NCBI GenBank assembly: GCA_964370215.1
Contig: CAYJIM010000001.1
Location: 124,001 to 188,000 of the forward strand
From: Massiliimalia sp964370215
Lineage (GTDB): Bacteria; Bacillota; Clostridia; Oscillospirales; Ruminococcaceae
Reading direction: 5' to 3'
Length of the DNA: 64,000 nt
This document shows positions 1-8,210 of the stretch, piece by piece; position 1 is the stretch's first letter, and each line of letters opens with the position of its first letter. The position numbers were made by a program, and so were the translations under genes. The notes under the pieces are model-generated. The model ran no database searches, was not told the DNA's origin, and saw only the letters and a program-made list of their open reading frames with translations.

Positions 1-1016
1 AATGAAGATACCGCAATCCCCATCATCGGCCCACCCATCAAAACTTTCTGTACCGTTTCAAAGTTGGTATCACAGGCTTTCAAAATGGTTTCAATCGAAG
101 TACCAATCGGTGCAATGATATTTTTCGGAGATTTTACACTGTTTCCGTCTACTGTTAGGCGTTTTTTGATCAGTGGAATTCCATTGTGCAGATAGCTGCC
201 GAGAAAGCTCACCGAGGAGATGTTCATGACCAGCACCCCAGCATCTGCCGGCAACTTCCCTTCCGGTACAACGACACCGGTAGCCGCATAGATGATGGAT
301 TTTTCTGCCCCTTGTGGGTAGATTGCTTGAAGTTCCACGACAAAGACACCTTTCATACCTGACAATTGCTCGTCCAAGAATTTGAGTGCCTTCGGTTTGT
401 TCGACTCAATGCCAATATAAATTTGTTGAATACCCAAATACTCTTGAATGGCGGCGATCCCAGCTTTGAGGTTGTCCGCATTTTCAAGACATTCACGGTA
501 GTCTGCGGTGATGTAAGGTTCACATTCCGCTGCATTGATGACCAAGGATTCTAGCTTTTGATAATCCTTGTAACCCAATTTGACATGCGCCGGAAACCCT
601 GCTCCACCGAGACCAACAAGACCGGAATCTTTGACTGCTTGCAGGAATGTGTCACGGTCAAATACATCGGGAGCTTTGATACTTTCATGGAGGGTATCTT
701 GTTTGTCATTTTCAATTTCGACCAATTTCACACGATTGCCATTGGTTGCCAAATACTCATCTATCTTTTTGACAATACCGGAACAACTCGCGTGGATAGG
801 AGCCGAAAAATATTGATCAGAGGTACCGATCACCTGTCCGACTTTTACTTCATCCCCTGCCTTTACCAGTGGCGTACATGGTGCACCGATATGTTGTTGC
901 ATTGGAATGCGCACAACATCCACATCAGTCAACATGACAGATGTCATTTCTGCCGTGTGCTTATAGTGTGGCACATGGGCACCGGCAAGCGATTTCTTAC
1001 TTTTTATAATTGCCAT
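1..1016 (-). CDS. rnfC: Electron transport complex subunit RnfC, 5' part (runs off the left edge)
   Basis: RnfC is the peripheral NADH-binding subunit of the Rnf complex, which couples ferredoxin oxidation to NAD+ reduction and ion pumping. About 338 residues are visible, against roughly 440 in the family. They include the QHIGAPC segment near residue 40, the APIHASCSG barrel-sandwich motif, the YPQGAEK segment of the NADH/FMN-binding domain and the GGPMMG motif close to the window edge. The C-terminal ferredoxin-like domain with two 4Fe-4S clusters would lie outside. The ATG at 1014-1016 follows an AGGTGA ribosome site. A near-consensus sigma-A promoter lies just upstream, and rnfC is normally the first gene of rnfCDGEAB, so the rest of the operon is expected to the left. 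The proline-reductase partner PrdC is a related alternative, but the GGIHPP-like N terminus fits RnfC better. Confidence 0.85.
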   Translation of the reverse strand, partial: MAIIKSKKSLAGAHVPHYKHTAEMTSVMLTDVDVVRIPMQQHIGAPCTPLVKAGDEVKVGQVIGTSDQYFSAPIHASCSGIVKKIDEYLATNGNRVKLVEIENDKQDTLHESIKAPDVFDRDTFLQAVKDSGLVGLGGAGFPAHVKLGYKDYQKLESLVINAAECEPYITADYRECLENADNLKAGIAAIQEYLGIQQIYIGIESNKPKALKFLDEQLSGMKGVFVVELQAIYPQGAEKSIIYAATGVVVPEGKLPADAGVLVMNISSVSFLGSYLHNGIPLIKKRLTVDGNSVKSPKNIIAPIGTSIETILKACDTNFETVQKVLMGGPMMGIAVSS

Positions 1017-1064
1017 TGTTTCACCTATTTCATATTAAGATAAAAGAAAAGTACAACTTTATTC

Positions 1065-1093
1065 ATTATATTGGTTTTTACGTTATTTGTCAA
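1065..1093 (-). promoter_or_regulatory. Sigma-A promoter for rnfC
   Basis: Read on the minus strand, a consensus TTGACA (1088-1093) is separated by 17 bases from a consensus TATAAT (1065-1070). It lies about 50 bases upstream of the rnfC start. Both boxes match consensus exactly, which suggests strong constitutive expression. Confidence 0.8.
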
Positions 1094-1222
1094 TCTTACA
1101 GCAGACCCCATAGGAGTGAAACGAAAGAAGTTGACTTTTTCACCATAAAAACTCTTGGGAAATTGTACTTTTTGATTGCGATTCTGTGGAAAAACTGTTA
1201 TGCTAGAAATATTGTCTGCATT

Positions 1223-1250
1223 TGAAACTTTTTTCTCCTTTATGGGGTAT
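1223..1250 (+). promoter_or_regulatory. Candidate ECF-type promoter upstream of the sigma factor gene
   Basis: TGAAAC at 1223-1228 is followed 18 bases later by GTAT at 1247-1250. This resembles promoters read by ECF sigma factors (TGAAAC, about 16-17 bases, CGT), which often control their own genes. No good sigma-A promoter was seen in this gap. Spacing and the -10 box are imperfect, so this is tentative. Confidence 0.4.
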
Positions 1251-1256
1251 AGATAG

Positions 1257-1272
1257 TTGAATCGCGATTCAA
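1257..1272. promoter_or_regulatory. 16-bp perfect palindrome in the sigma-factor leader
   Basis: The sequence TTGAATCGCGATTCAA is an uninterrupted perfect palindrome. It ends just upstream of the purine-rich ribosome site of the sigma factor gene. Its position after the candidate promoter suits an operator for a dimeric repressor. It could equally be a small RNA hairpin near the ribosome site. Confidence 0.45.
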
Positions 1273-1291
1273 AGGAAGGGAGATGTGAAGC

Positions 1292-1879
1292 ATGAAACTC
1301 ACAGAGACACAGCGTAAAAAACTGCTCATAGGCATGAAGAAAGGAAAAGAATCCTGCCTCTGTCAACTGATGGACAGTTACATTCCTTATGTCGTCAAAA
1401 TCGTGACATCCATCGGTGGTAAAATCTTGACGGCAGAAGATGTGGAGGAAATCACCTCCGATGTTTTTTATGCGGTTTGGCAAAACCGCAACAATCTACA
1501 AATCGAAGTGGAATTTTCGCCTTACCTTGCGCAGATTGCACGCAACAAGACAAAGAATAAACTGCGTGCGTTGTCCAGTCAAGTAAGTGGAAGTGGGATG
1601 GAGTTTGGAGAGCTCGCAGAAGAATCTTCTCTTTTAGACGATGTTATTTGTGCCGAACAGGTAGAGCACCTGCAATCGGTGGTCAACAGCTTTGGTAGCC
1701 CGGAAAAAGAGATTTTATATGGCTACTACTTTTACGACTTTAAATTATCGGAGCTAGCAAAACGCCTTGACTTGCCTCTGTCTACAGTAAAATCAAAACT
1801 TTATCGTTCCAGAGAAAAATTAAAACAACAACTGTCGGAAGGAGACCGCTATGAAACAACTATTTCAGCACATGTGTGA
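1292..1879 (+). CDS. RNA polymerase sigma factor, sigma-70 family, ECF-like
   Basis: This 195-residue protein has the two-domain layout of extracytoplasmic-function sigma factors. Region 2, about residues 20-95, contains the AEDVEEITSDVFYAVWQ core segment that contacts core polymerase and the -10 element. Region 4, about residues 130-185, contains the LSELAKRLDLPLSTVKSKL helix-turn-helix that reads the -35 element. The ATG follows a GGAAGGGAG ribosome site. The next gene starts 10 bases after the stop and encodes a membrane-anchored protein, the usual arrangement for an ECF sigma factor and its regulator. The inducing signal cannot be read from the sequence. Confidence 0.9.
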   Translation: MKLTETQRKKLLIGMKKGKESCLCQLMDSYIPYVVKIVTSIGGKILTAEDVEEITSDVFYAVWQNRNNLQIEVEFSPYLAQIARNKTKNKLRALSSQVSGSGMEFGELAEESSLLDDVICAEQVEHLQSVVNSFGSPEKEILYGYYFYDFKLSELAKRLDLPLSTVKSKLYRSREKLKQQLSEGDRYETTISAHV

Positions 1880-1889
1880 GGAGGAAATC

Positions 1890-2882
1890 ATGATGAGTCA
1901 CGATAATATTACCGTTAATCCACAAAACATCAAACAGCTGACATTGCAACGCATTCGTAAAGAATCGCCTAAACGAACCCCGATGTTATTCCGTGTCGCA
2001 GCAATCGCCGCTTGTGCCACTATCATGGTCGGTGCCAGTGGTGCCACCGCCTATGCAATGGGCGGACCTGAACTTCGTCACTCCATTGGGAGCTTATTTG
2101 GCTTTGATCCAGCGCAAGTACTGTCGATTGGAGAATCGGTTGCGAGCAGTGATTACCGATTGACCGTTGATGAACTCCTCTTTGATGGAACCAATGGTGA
2201 ACTGTTACTCACGATACAAGCCCTCTCCGATCGAACAAAGCAAACCTTTGCTGAGGAAGATCTGGCGGACAAAATGACCAGTTTTAATGTCGGTTATGTA
2301 ATGACCGAATTGAAAGATACAGCAACACAGGACAGTCGTACCTTCAAACTTTCTTTCGATGTACCGATCAATACTGTTGCAAACGGCCCAGATACTCCGA
2401 CAGAAGTGACCTTTATTATGAATGGCGTACAGGATTTTATCACCATTCCGCTGACTTCGACAATGGAGAAAGTCGAAAAGGATGTCGCTGTTCCGGCTAC
2501 TGAAGACTTCCCTGTTCACTATTACAGCTTGCATTATTCGGCACTTGGATTTACCCTGATTGGCGATATGGTGACGGATGCCGTACAGGATCCTGGTAAT
2601 ATCTCCATTCAGTTCACACTACAAGATGGACAAACCATCAACTTTGTTGATTCGGTGATCGATGTCACCCAGCCAACACAGGTAATGACTCCAGAAGAAG
2701 AGCTTGCTTTGGGAACTTCCGATACACCGGACGGCATAAACGCAGAATGGTTTGCCGGTAGTGCCGGAGAGGAAATGCAGGAAGGCGTATTGGAATACAG
2801 CTTCACCTTCAAACAAAACTTTGACTGGGAAGCAGTGGAAACAATGACTGTCAATGGCACTGCAATTTCTTTTGCTGATTAA
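1890..2882 (+). CDS. Membrane-anchored putative anti-sigma factor with DUF4179-like N-terminal region
   Basis: The gene directly follows the sigma factor and probably encodes its membrane-bound antagonist or regulator. A short cytoplasmic N terminus of about 35 residues is followed by one hydrophobic helix (VAAIAACATIMVGASG) and a large extracytoplasmic part of about 260 residues rich in beta-type sequence. The layout resembles DUF4179-type proteins encoded beside ECF sigma factors in Clostridia. No zinc-binding HxxxCxxC anti-sigma signature is visible, so any sigma binding must use another surface. The start chosen is the ATG at 1890 behind the strong GAGGAGG at 1878-1884. An in-frame ATG at 1851 inside the sigma gene has no such site. 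A perfect terminator follows the stop. Confidence 0.7.
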   Translation: MMSHDNITVNPQNIKQLTLQRIRKESPKRTPMLFRVAAIAACATIMVGASGATAYAMGGPELRHSIGSLFGFDPAQVLSIGESVASSDYRLTVDELLFDGTNGELLLTIQALSDRTKQTFAEEDLADKMTSFNVGYVMTELKDTATQDSRTFKLSFDVPINTVANGPDTPTEVTFIMNGVQDFITIPLTSTMEKVEKDVAVPATEDFPVHYYSLHYSALGFTLIGDMVTDAVQDPGNISIQFTLQDGQTINFVDSVIDVTQPTQVMTPEEELALGTSDTPDGINAEWFAGSAGEEMQEGVLEYSFTFKQNFDWEAVETMTVNGTAISFAD

Positions 2883-2896
2883 CCGTAAAGGATACA

Positions 2897-2933
2897 AAAA
2901 GAGGAACCGATTCATTGGATCGGTTCCTCTTTT
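2897..2933. terminator. Bidirectional terminator between convergent genes
   Basis: A perfect 15-bp stem (2897-2911 with 2919-2933) has a 7-base loop. It is flanked by A on the left and T on the right, so it can stop the sigma/anti-sigma transcript and the gpmI transcript. Confidence 0.85.
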
Positions 2934-2947
2934 ATCGTAAGAGATTA

Positions 2948-4465
2948 TTATTTTACAAGCAAGCTTTGACCGTCCATTTCTTCCGGTTTTGGAAGATCTA
3001 GAATTTCCAACATGGTCGGCGCAATGTCAGCAAGTTTGCCACCTTCACGCAAGGTACAATCCATCCCAACAACGACAAAAGGAACTTCGTTTGTGGTATG
3101 TGCGGTGAACGGAGAACCATCCGGCTCATACATTTGGTCAGCATTGCCGTGGTCAGCTGTAATCAGTGCTACACCACCATTCGAAACGATTGCATCTACA
3201 GTTTTCCCGAGACACTCGTCAACCGACTCTACCGCAGTTTTAGCGGCATCAAAGATACCGGTATGACCTACCATATCACAGTTTGCATAGTTGAGAATGA
3301 TGACATCATACTTGTCAGAGGCAATGCGTGCAAGTACTTCGTCACAAACTTCATATGCACTCATTTCAGGTTTCAAATCATAAGTTGCAACCTGGGGAGA
3401 GCTGATCAGGGCACGTTCTTCTCCAGGGAATACCGCTTCTACCCCACCATTGAAGAAGAAAGTAACGTGCGCGTATTTTTCAGTTTCGGCGATACGGAGC
3501 TGTGTTTTGCCGTTTTCGCTGAGATATTCACCCAAAGTATTGTTGAGCGACTGAGGAGTAAATGCCACTTCGACATTCGGCATGGTTGCATCGTATTGTG
3601 TCATGCAGACAAAATAGGTGTTCGGTCTACCACCTTCACGTGCAAAGCCGTCAAACGCATCATCCACAAAAGTTCTAGTGATTTCACGTGCACGGTCAGG
3701 ACGGAAGTTGAAGAAAATGACACTGTCGTTGTCTTTCATGGCTGCATCGTCGACACAAACGGTCGGCAATACAAACTCATCGGTCACACCTTCTGCATAA
3801 GAAGCAGCCATGGTATCTACAGCACTGCTGTTTTTGACACCTTGACCAAGTGCCATTGCATCGTACGCTTTTTGCACACGATCCCAACGGTTGTCACGGT
3901 CCATTGCATAGTAACGGCCCATCACTGTTGCGATTTGTCCAACGCCGATTTCTTGCATTTTTGCTTCCAGTTGTTCTACGAACTCTTTACCGGAACTCGG
4001 TGGCACGTCACGGCCATCCATAAAGCAATGTACATATACTTTTTTCAGTCCGAATTTTTTTGCCATTTCCAACAATCCATACAGATGCCCGTTGTGGCTA
4101 TGTACGCCACCGTCAGACAACAACCCCATCAAATGCAGGGCACTGTCATTGTGCAGACAGTTGTCCATTGCTTTGACCAAGGCCGGTGTTTGGAAGAAGT
4201 TTCCGTCAGTAATCGCTTTGGTGATGCGTGTCAGCTCTTGATAAACGACACGACCGGCACCGATGTTGGTGTGCCCTACTTCGGAGTTGCCCATCTGTCC
4301 GTCCGGCAAGCCGACATCCAAACCGGAAGCACCGATTCTTGCAGCAACGCCTTCTTTCATGTAGCGATCCATATTCGGTGTTTTGGCAGCGGCAATTGCA
4401 TTGCCGTAGTCATTTGCACTGTACCCATACCCATCCAAAATGATGAGTGCCAAAGGTTTTTTCAT
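2948..4465 (-). CDS. gpmI: 2,3-bisphosphoglycerate-independent phosphoglycerate mutase
   Basis: This enzyme interconverts 3- and 2-phosphoglycerate in cytosolic glycolysis, using two metal ions and a phosphoserine intermediate. The 505-residue length is normal for the family. The N-terminal metal site (IILDGYG), the catalytic serine in GQMGNSEVGHTNIGAG near residue 60 and the C-terminal metal motif TADHGNADQM are all intact. I start at the ATG at 4463-4465, eight bases after AGGAGG, rather than at the TTG just before it. It is the last gene of pgk-tpiA-gpmI, 21 bases after tpiA. The gap and eno genes are not in this cluster, so glycolysis genes are split in this genome. Confidence 0.97.
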   Translation of the reverse strand: MKKPLALIILDGYGYSANDYGNAIAAAKTPNMDRYMKEGVAARIGASGLDVGLPDGQMGNSEVGHTNIGAGRVVYQELTRITKAITDGNFFQTPALVKAMDNCLHNDSALHLMGLLSDGGVHSHNGHLYGLLEMAKKFGLKKVYVHCFMDGRDVPPSSGKEFVEQLEAKMQEIGVGQIATVMGRYYAMDRDNRWDRVQKAYDAMALGQGVKNSSAVDTMAASYAEGVTDEFVLPTVCVDDAAMKDNDSVIFFNFRPDRAREITRTFVDDAFDGFAREGGRPNTYFVCMTQYDATMPNVEVAFTPQSLNNTLGEYLSENGKTQLRIAETEKYAHVTFFFNGGVEAVFPGEERALISSPQVATYDLKPEMSAYEVCDEVLARIASDKYDVIILNYANCDMVGHTGIFDAAKTAVESVDECLGKTVDAIVSNGGVALITADHGNADQMYEPDGSPFTAHTTNEVPFVVVGMDCTLREGGKLADIAPTMLEILDLPKPEEMDGQSLLVK

Positions 4466-4486
4466 CAATGTATCCTCCTAAATTGC

Positions 4487-5257
4487 TTAGCCGTTGGAAG
4501 CTGCTTTAACGATCACAGCAAAATCTTCTGCTTTTAAAGAAGCGCCACCGATCAAACCGCCGTCAACGTCCGGTTGTGCAACCAATTCATCTGCATTTGC
4601 AGGATTCATAGAACCACCATATTGAATGGTCATTGCATCAGCTGCTGCTTTATCGTACATGCTTTCCAAAGTGTTTCTGATCATTGCACAAACTTCATTT
4701 GCTTGTGCAGAAGTAGCGGTTTTACCGGTACCGATTGCCCAAACAGGTTCATATGCGATGATCACTTTTGCAAGTTGCTCTTTGGATACATCTTTGAGTG
4801 CAATTTTGGTTTGTAATGCAACCAATTCATCGGTGATGCCGTTTTCACGGTCTTCAAGCATTTCACCAACACACAAAATAACAGTCAAACCAGCTTCTAA
4901 AGCTGCTTTTGTACGCAAGTTTACAGTGACATCAGTTTCAGCAAAGTATTGTCTACGTTCACTATGACCGATGACAACGTATTCAACGCCCATTTCAGCC
5001 AACATTTCAGCAGAAATTTCACCGGTGAAAGCACCCGCTTTTTCAAAGTGGCAGTTTTCAGCGCCCACTTTGATGTTGGAACCAGCAGTTTCATTCAAAG
5101 CAGTTTCCAAGTTGGTGAAAGGAACACAAATGACAACGTCACAGCTTGCATCTGCTACCAAAGGTTTCAGTTCTTGAATCAAAGTCTTCGCTTCTTGTCT
5201 GTTTTTATTCATTTTCCAGTTTCCGGCAATTACAGCTTTTCTCAATGTTTTGTTCAT
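4487..5257 (-). CDS. tpiA: Triosephosphate isomerase
   Basis: It interconverts dihydroxyacetone phosphate and glyceraldehyde 3-phosphate in the cytosol. All hallmark residues are present: AGNWKMNKN with the catalytic Asn and Lys near residue 12, IGHSERR with the catalytic His near 98, and AYEPVWAIGTGKTA with the catalytic Glu and mobile loop 6 near 168. The phosphate-binding GGS and GGAS loops follow near the C terminus. The 256-residue length is typical. The gene sits between pgk and gpmI. A terminator-like hairpin in the pgk-tpiA gap suggests partial uncoupling from pgk, although I found no convincing separate promoter. Confidence 0.97.
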   Translation of the reverse strand: MNKTLRKAVIAGNWKMNKNRQEAKTLIQELKPLVADASCDVVICVPFTNLETALNETAGSNIKVGAENCHFEKAGAFTGEISAEMLAEMGVEYVVIGHSERRQYFAETDVTVNLRTKAALEAGLTVILCVGEMLEDRENGITDELVALQTKIALKDVSKEQLAKVIIAYEPVWAIGTGKTATSAQANEVCAMIRNTLESMYDKAAADAMTIQYGGSMNPANADELVAQPDVDGGLIGGASLKAEDFAVIVKAASNG

Positions 5258-5294
5258 CGTACATTACCTCACTTTAATATTATTGTTTATTTCA

Positions 5295-5319
5295 ATCGAA
5301 CGATCCTGTATCGCTCGAT
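5295..5319 (-). promoter_or_regulatory. Small hairpin in the tpiA leader
   Basis: Ten-base arms (5295-5304 and 5310-5319) pair around a 5-base loop with one wobble pair. It lies between the pgk terminator and tpiA. It could be a processing or 5'-stabilising element for the tpiA-gpmI message. There is no T-run, so it is not a terminator. Confidence 0.35.
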
Positions 5320-5342
5320 GATAACCTAAAGTCACACAAAAA

Positions 5343-5363
5343 AGGGGTGGTTGCCCCACCCCT
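5343..5363 (-). terminator. Terminator or attenuator after pgk
   Basis: An 8-bp GC-rich stem (5343-5350 with 5356-5363) around a 5-base loop is followed, on the minus strand, by a run of T. It lies between pgk and tpiA and probably ends much of the pgk transcript. Confidence 0.7.
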
Positions 5364-5374
5364 CTTTGCCTTTA

Positions 5375-6586
5375 TTATTTTTCGTTGACGCATTCAATGC
5401 CGGGAAGTTTTTTGCCTTCCAGGAATTCGAGGGAAGCGCCACCGCCGGTAGAAATATGGCTCATTTTATCGCCAAAGCCCAAGGTGTTGACTGCAGCAGC
5501 AGAGTCACCGCCACCAATGATGGTGATTGCATCGGTTTCAGCCAATGCTTTTGCAACAGCGATGGTACCCTTTGCCAAAGTTGGGTTTTCAAATACGCCC
5601 ATTGGACCATTCCAAACAACGGTTTTTGCAGATCTTACTGCTTCTGCAAATAACTCAGCAGTTTGAGGGCCAATGTCAACGCCCATCCATTCTACATCCA
5701 TTTCAGCATCCACACATACTTTGTATTCTACTTCTGCATCAATCGGATTTGGGAAATCTTTGATCATGACATTGTCAACAGGCAACAGCATTTGTACGCC
5801 TTTTTCTTCTGCCAATTTCAGCATGTCTTTACAGTATTGTACTTTTGTTTCGTCTACCAAAGAACGACCTACATCGTAGCCTTTTGCTACGAGGAAGGTA
5901 AATGCCATCCCACCACCAATAATCAAGGTGTCAGCTTTATTCAAAAGATTCTCAATAACATTGAGCTTGTCTGCAACTTTTGCCCCACCCAAGATGGTAA
6001 CAAACGGTCTTTGCGGATCTTCTACAGCATTTCCTAAGAATTTCAATTCTTTGCCCATCAAGTAGCCGACTGCTGCTTCGTTAACAAATGCAGAAACACC
6101 AACAGTAGAACAGTGTGCACGGTGAGCCGCACCGAACGCATCGTTGACAAAAACATCACACAGAGAAGCCAGCTCTTTGCTGAATTCTTCGCCATTTTTT
6201 GTTTCTTCTGCGCGGTATCTTGTGTTTTGTAGCAATACAACGTCGCCATCTTTCATGTTTGCAACAGCAGCTTTTGCTTGCTCGCCAACAACGTTATCGT
6301 CAGCCGCAAATACAACTTCTTTGCCGAGCTTTTCAGACAATCTTTTTGCAACCGGTGCCAAGGAAAATTCCGGTTTTGGTTCGCCTTTTGGTTTGCCCAT
6401 ATGGGAACAGAGGATTACTTTTGCCCCATTGTCAATCAAATATTGAATGGTTGGCAAAGCTGCAACGATTCTGTTTTCATCGGTGATGGTACCCTCTTTG
6501 AGTGGTACGTTGAAATCGCAACGTGCAAGTACGCGTTTTCCGGATACTTGAATATCCTCAATTGTTTTTTTGTTCAGAGAAGCCAT
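5375..6586 (-). CDS. pgk: Phosphoglycerate kinase
   Basis: It transfers phosphate from 1,3-bisphosphoglycerate to ADP in cytosolic glycolysis. The 403-residue protein has the N-terminal RCDFNVPL substrate site, the HMGKPKG basic patch, the GGAKVADK segment near the hinge and the C-terminal nucleotide-binding GGGDSAAA and STGGGASLE motifs. The length is slightly above the common 395 residues. The ATG follows AAAGGATG. The gene heads pgk-tpiA-gpmI and has an AT-rich promoter region with a long inverted repeat. A hairpin terminator directly after its stop sets it partly apart from tpiA. Confidence 0.97.
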   Translation of the reverse strand: MASLNKKTIEDIQVSGKRVLARCDFNVPLKEGTITDENRIVAALPTIQYLIDNGAKVILCSHMGKPKGEPKPEFSLAPVAKRLSEKLGKEVVFAADDNVVGEQAKAAVANMKDGDVVLLQNTRYRAEETKNGEEFSKELASLCDVFVNDAFGAAHRAHCSTVGVSAFVNEAAVGYLMGKELKFLGNAVEDPQRPFVTILGGAKVADKLNVIENLLNKADTLIIGGGMAFTFLVAKGYDVGRSLVDETKVQYCKDMLKLAEEKGVQMLLPVDNVMIKDFPNPIDAEVEYKVCVDAEMDVEWMGVDIGPQTAELFAEAVRSAKTVVWNGPMGVFENPTLAKGTIAVAKALAETDAITIIGGGDSAAAVNTLGFGDKMSHISTGGGASLEFLEGKKLPGIECVNEK

Positions 6587-6620
6587 GTTATTTACATCCT
6601 TTCAAGTTGATGATCTTTAA

Positions 6621-6669
6621 CTTGTTATAATTTTAACAAAAAAATTATAATATAACAAGTATATGTCAA
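6621..6669 (-). promoter_or_regulatory. pgk promoter region with inverted repeat
   Basis: On the minus strand TTGACA (6664-6669) precedes TATAAT (6644-6649), but the 14-base spacing is short. The arms CTTGTTATA (6621-6629) and TATAACAAG (6651-6659) are perfectly complementary, and the second arm overlaps the promoter spacer. This may be an operator for a regulator of glycolysis. The regulator is unknown. Confidence 0.5.
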
Positions 6670-6794
6670 TATTTTACCGCAAATTCACTGATTTGGCAAG
6701 AAAAATGTGGTTATTGTTGCAAAATCCACCGTTATGCACAGTGATTTTTTGTTTCTTATCTTCTTTCTATGTTAAAGTGACAGATTCCCTGCAA

Positions 6795-7676
6795 CTAGGA
6801 TGGATTTCTGCGCTTTCCTTTGACAACAATGCCAACAAGTTTTGGGCCTGCATTGATGGAAATTGCCGCACCTACTTTAAAATTCCCTACCGCAGAATAG
6901 CCCATCTGTTTTTCTGCCGCAATGTGAAAGTCAACTCCCTCCTGTTCCAAACAGCCGGACAAGGTAAAGTATGGGGTTTTGGGTACCATTTGTTGATTTG
7001 CAAGGCTTAGCAGTGCGCCTGCAATTGCTTTATCTCCACGTACTTTGGTAACAATCTTCGGATCACCGTCAATAAAGGATATGATGGGGCGTAGTCCCAG
7101 CAATTCTCCAACAAATGCAGCAGCGACACTAATGCGTCCTGACTTTTTGACAAACTCCAAAGTAAAGGGGGCAAAATAAATCTCTACACTGTCAAACCAA
7201 TCTTCAAGATAGGCAACAATTTCAGGTGCGGTACTTCCCCGATCCATTTTCTTTGCCGCTTCCACCACAGCATAACCATATGCCATGGTATAGGTTTTAG
7301 AATCTACCACATAAATGTCAAATTGCCCCACAGCTTGTGGGTTGGATTTGAAAAAGGACTCCCTTGCCATAAGGGCATTCTGATGGGTAGCTGACCCTTT
7401 ACTGTTGATAGTGATATAGATCAGTGCTTCTACACCTTTGTCAAAATACTCTTGATATTTTTCCTTCAACTGCATTGCTGTGATTTGCGCAGTTGTCGGT
7501 GTTTTTTCTTCTCGCATGAGAATTTCATAAAATTCTTCACTGGTAAAGTCGATCCGTTCATAGAAACTTTGATCCCCCACCATGATGGGGAAACTCAAAA
7601 TATCGATTTGATATTGTTCCTCTAAATGTTTTGGAATGTCACAAGCAGAATCGGTCATCAATTGAATATTTGCCAT
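6795..7676 (-). CDS. DegV family fatty-acid-binding protein
   Basis: DegV-family proteins are two-domain cytosolic proteins that bind one fatty acid. In firmicutes some act as FakB, presenting fatty acids to the kinase FakA. The 293-residue length is typical. The N-terminal MTDSACDIP signature and the later segment with SGRISVAAAFVGELLGLRPI (near residue 165) mark the family, the second matching the lipid-pocket region. The ATG follows AAGGAGG. It is the last gene of a three-gene run with trmL (23 bases upstream) and the carboxypeptidase-like gene. No FakA kinase gene lies in the window, so a FakB role is inference only. Confidence 0.9.
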   Translation of the reverse strand: MANIQLMTDSACDIPKHLEEQYQIDILSFPIMVGDQSFYERIDFTSEEFYEILMREEKTPTTAQITAMQLKEKYQEYFDKGVEALIYITINSKGSATHQNALMARESFFKSNPQAVGQFDIYVVDSKTYTMAYGYAVVEAAKKMDRGSTAPEIVAYLEDWFDSVEIYFAPFTLEFVKKSGRISVAAAFVGELLGLRPIISFIDGDPKIVTKVRGDKAIAGALLSLANQQMVPKTPYFTLSGCLEQEGVDFHIAAEKQMGYSAVGNFKVGAAISINAGPKLVGIVVKGKRRNPS

Positions 7677-7699
7677 ACGATAGCCTCCTTGATCATTAG

Positions 7700-8203
7700 T
7701 TATAGCATTGACCAGTCAAATTTTGTCAGATTGCCACTGTTTTGCAATTCTGGGAATCCCCATTGACGCAACACTTCATAGGCAGAGAGTGCTACGGTAT
7801 TAGAAAGATTTAAACTACGCGCCCCACCGACCATCGGTACACGCACACAGGTGTCAGGATGTGCTACCAAAAGTTCTTCCGGCAATCCTGCATCCTCACG
7901 CCCGAAAATCAAGTAAGAACCGTCTACATAATCAACATCGCTATAGACATGCTGCCCTTTGGTGGTAAAAAAGTAGTAAGGTCCATTGTTTTTGTCAAAA
8001 AAATCCTGCAAATTGTCATAGTAAGTGATATCCAACAAATGCCAGTAATCAAGCCCTGCACGCTTTAGCTTTTTGTCATCAATGGTAAAACCCATCGGAC
8101 GTACAATGTGTAGTCTGCTTCCGATGGCGGCACAGGTGCGTGCAATGTTGCCGGTGTTTTGTGGTATTTGCGGTTCCACCAATACAAGGTTTAGTTGTTT
8201 CAT
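7700..8203 (-). CDS. trmL: tRNA (cytidine/uridine-34 2'-O)-methyltransferase TrmL
   Basis: TrmL is a SPOUT-class knotted methyltransferase that modifies the wobble base of leucine tRNAs with S-adenosylmethionine. The 167-residue protein has the family blocks EPQIPQNTGNIARTC near the start, GREDAGLP in the middle, and MVGGARSLNLSNTVALSAYE at the knot. I start at the ATG at 8201-8203, behind GAGGAAGG. A longer frame extends upstream into the preceding gene but has no conserved residues or ribosome site. The spacing to the carboxypeptidase-like gene is 7 bases, so the two are probably cotranscribed. Confidence 0.95.
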   Translation of the reverse strand: MKQLNLVLVEPQIPQNTGNIARTCAAIGSRLHIVRPMGFTIDDKKLKRAGLDYWHLLDITYYDNLQDFFDKNNGPYYFFTTKGQHVYSDVDYVDGSYLIFGREDAGLPEELLVAHPDTCVRVPMVGGARSLNLSNTVALSAYEVLRQWGFPELQNSGNLTKFDWSML

Positions 8204-8210
8204 GCCTTCC

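Noticed and set aside
1..1016. PrdC, the RnfC-like proline reductase electron carrier
   Set aside because: The N terminus and the AIYPQGAEK, GGPMMG context fit true RnfC, and no prd gene is visible. The missing C-terminal half leaves a small doubt.
558..1043. Plus-strand frame of 161 codons near the left edge
   Set aside because: It is antisense to rnfC, which is conserved over the same stretch.
3098..4537. Long open frame (479 codons) antisense to gpmI
   Set aside because: It mirrors a fully conserved gpmI on the other strand. It has no ribosome site, and its composition is Cys/His/Phe-rich as expected for a shadow of a biased gene.
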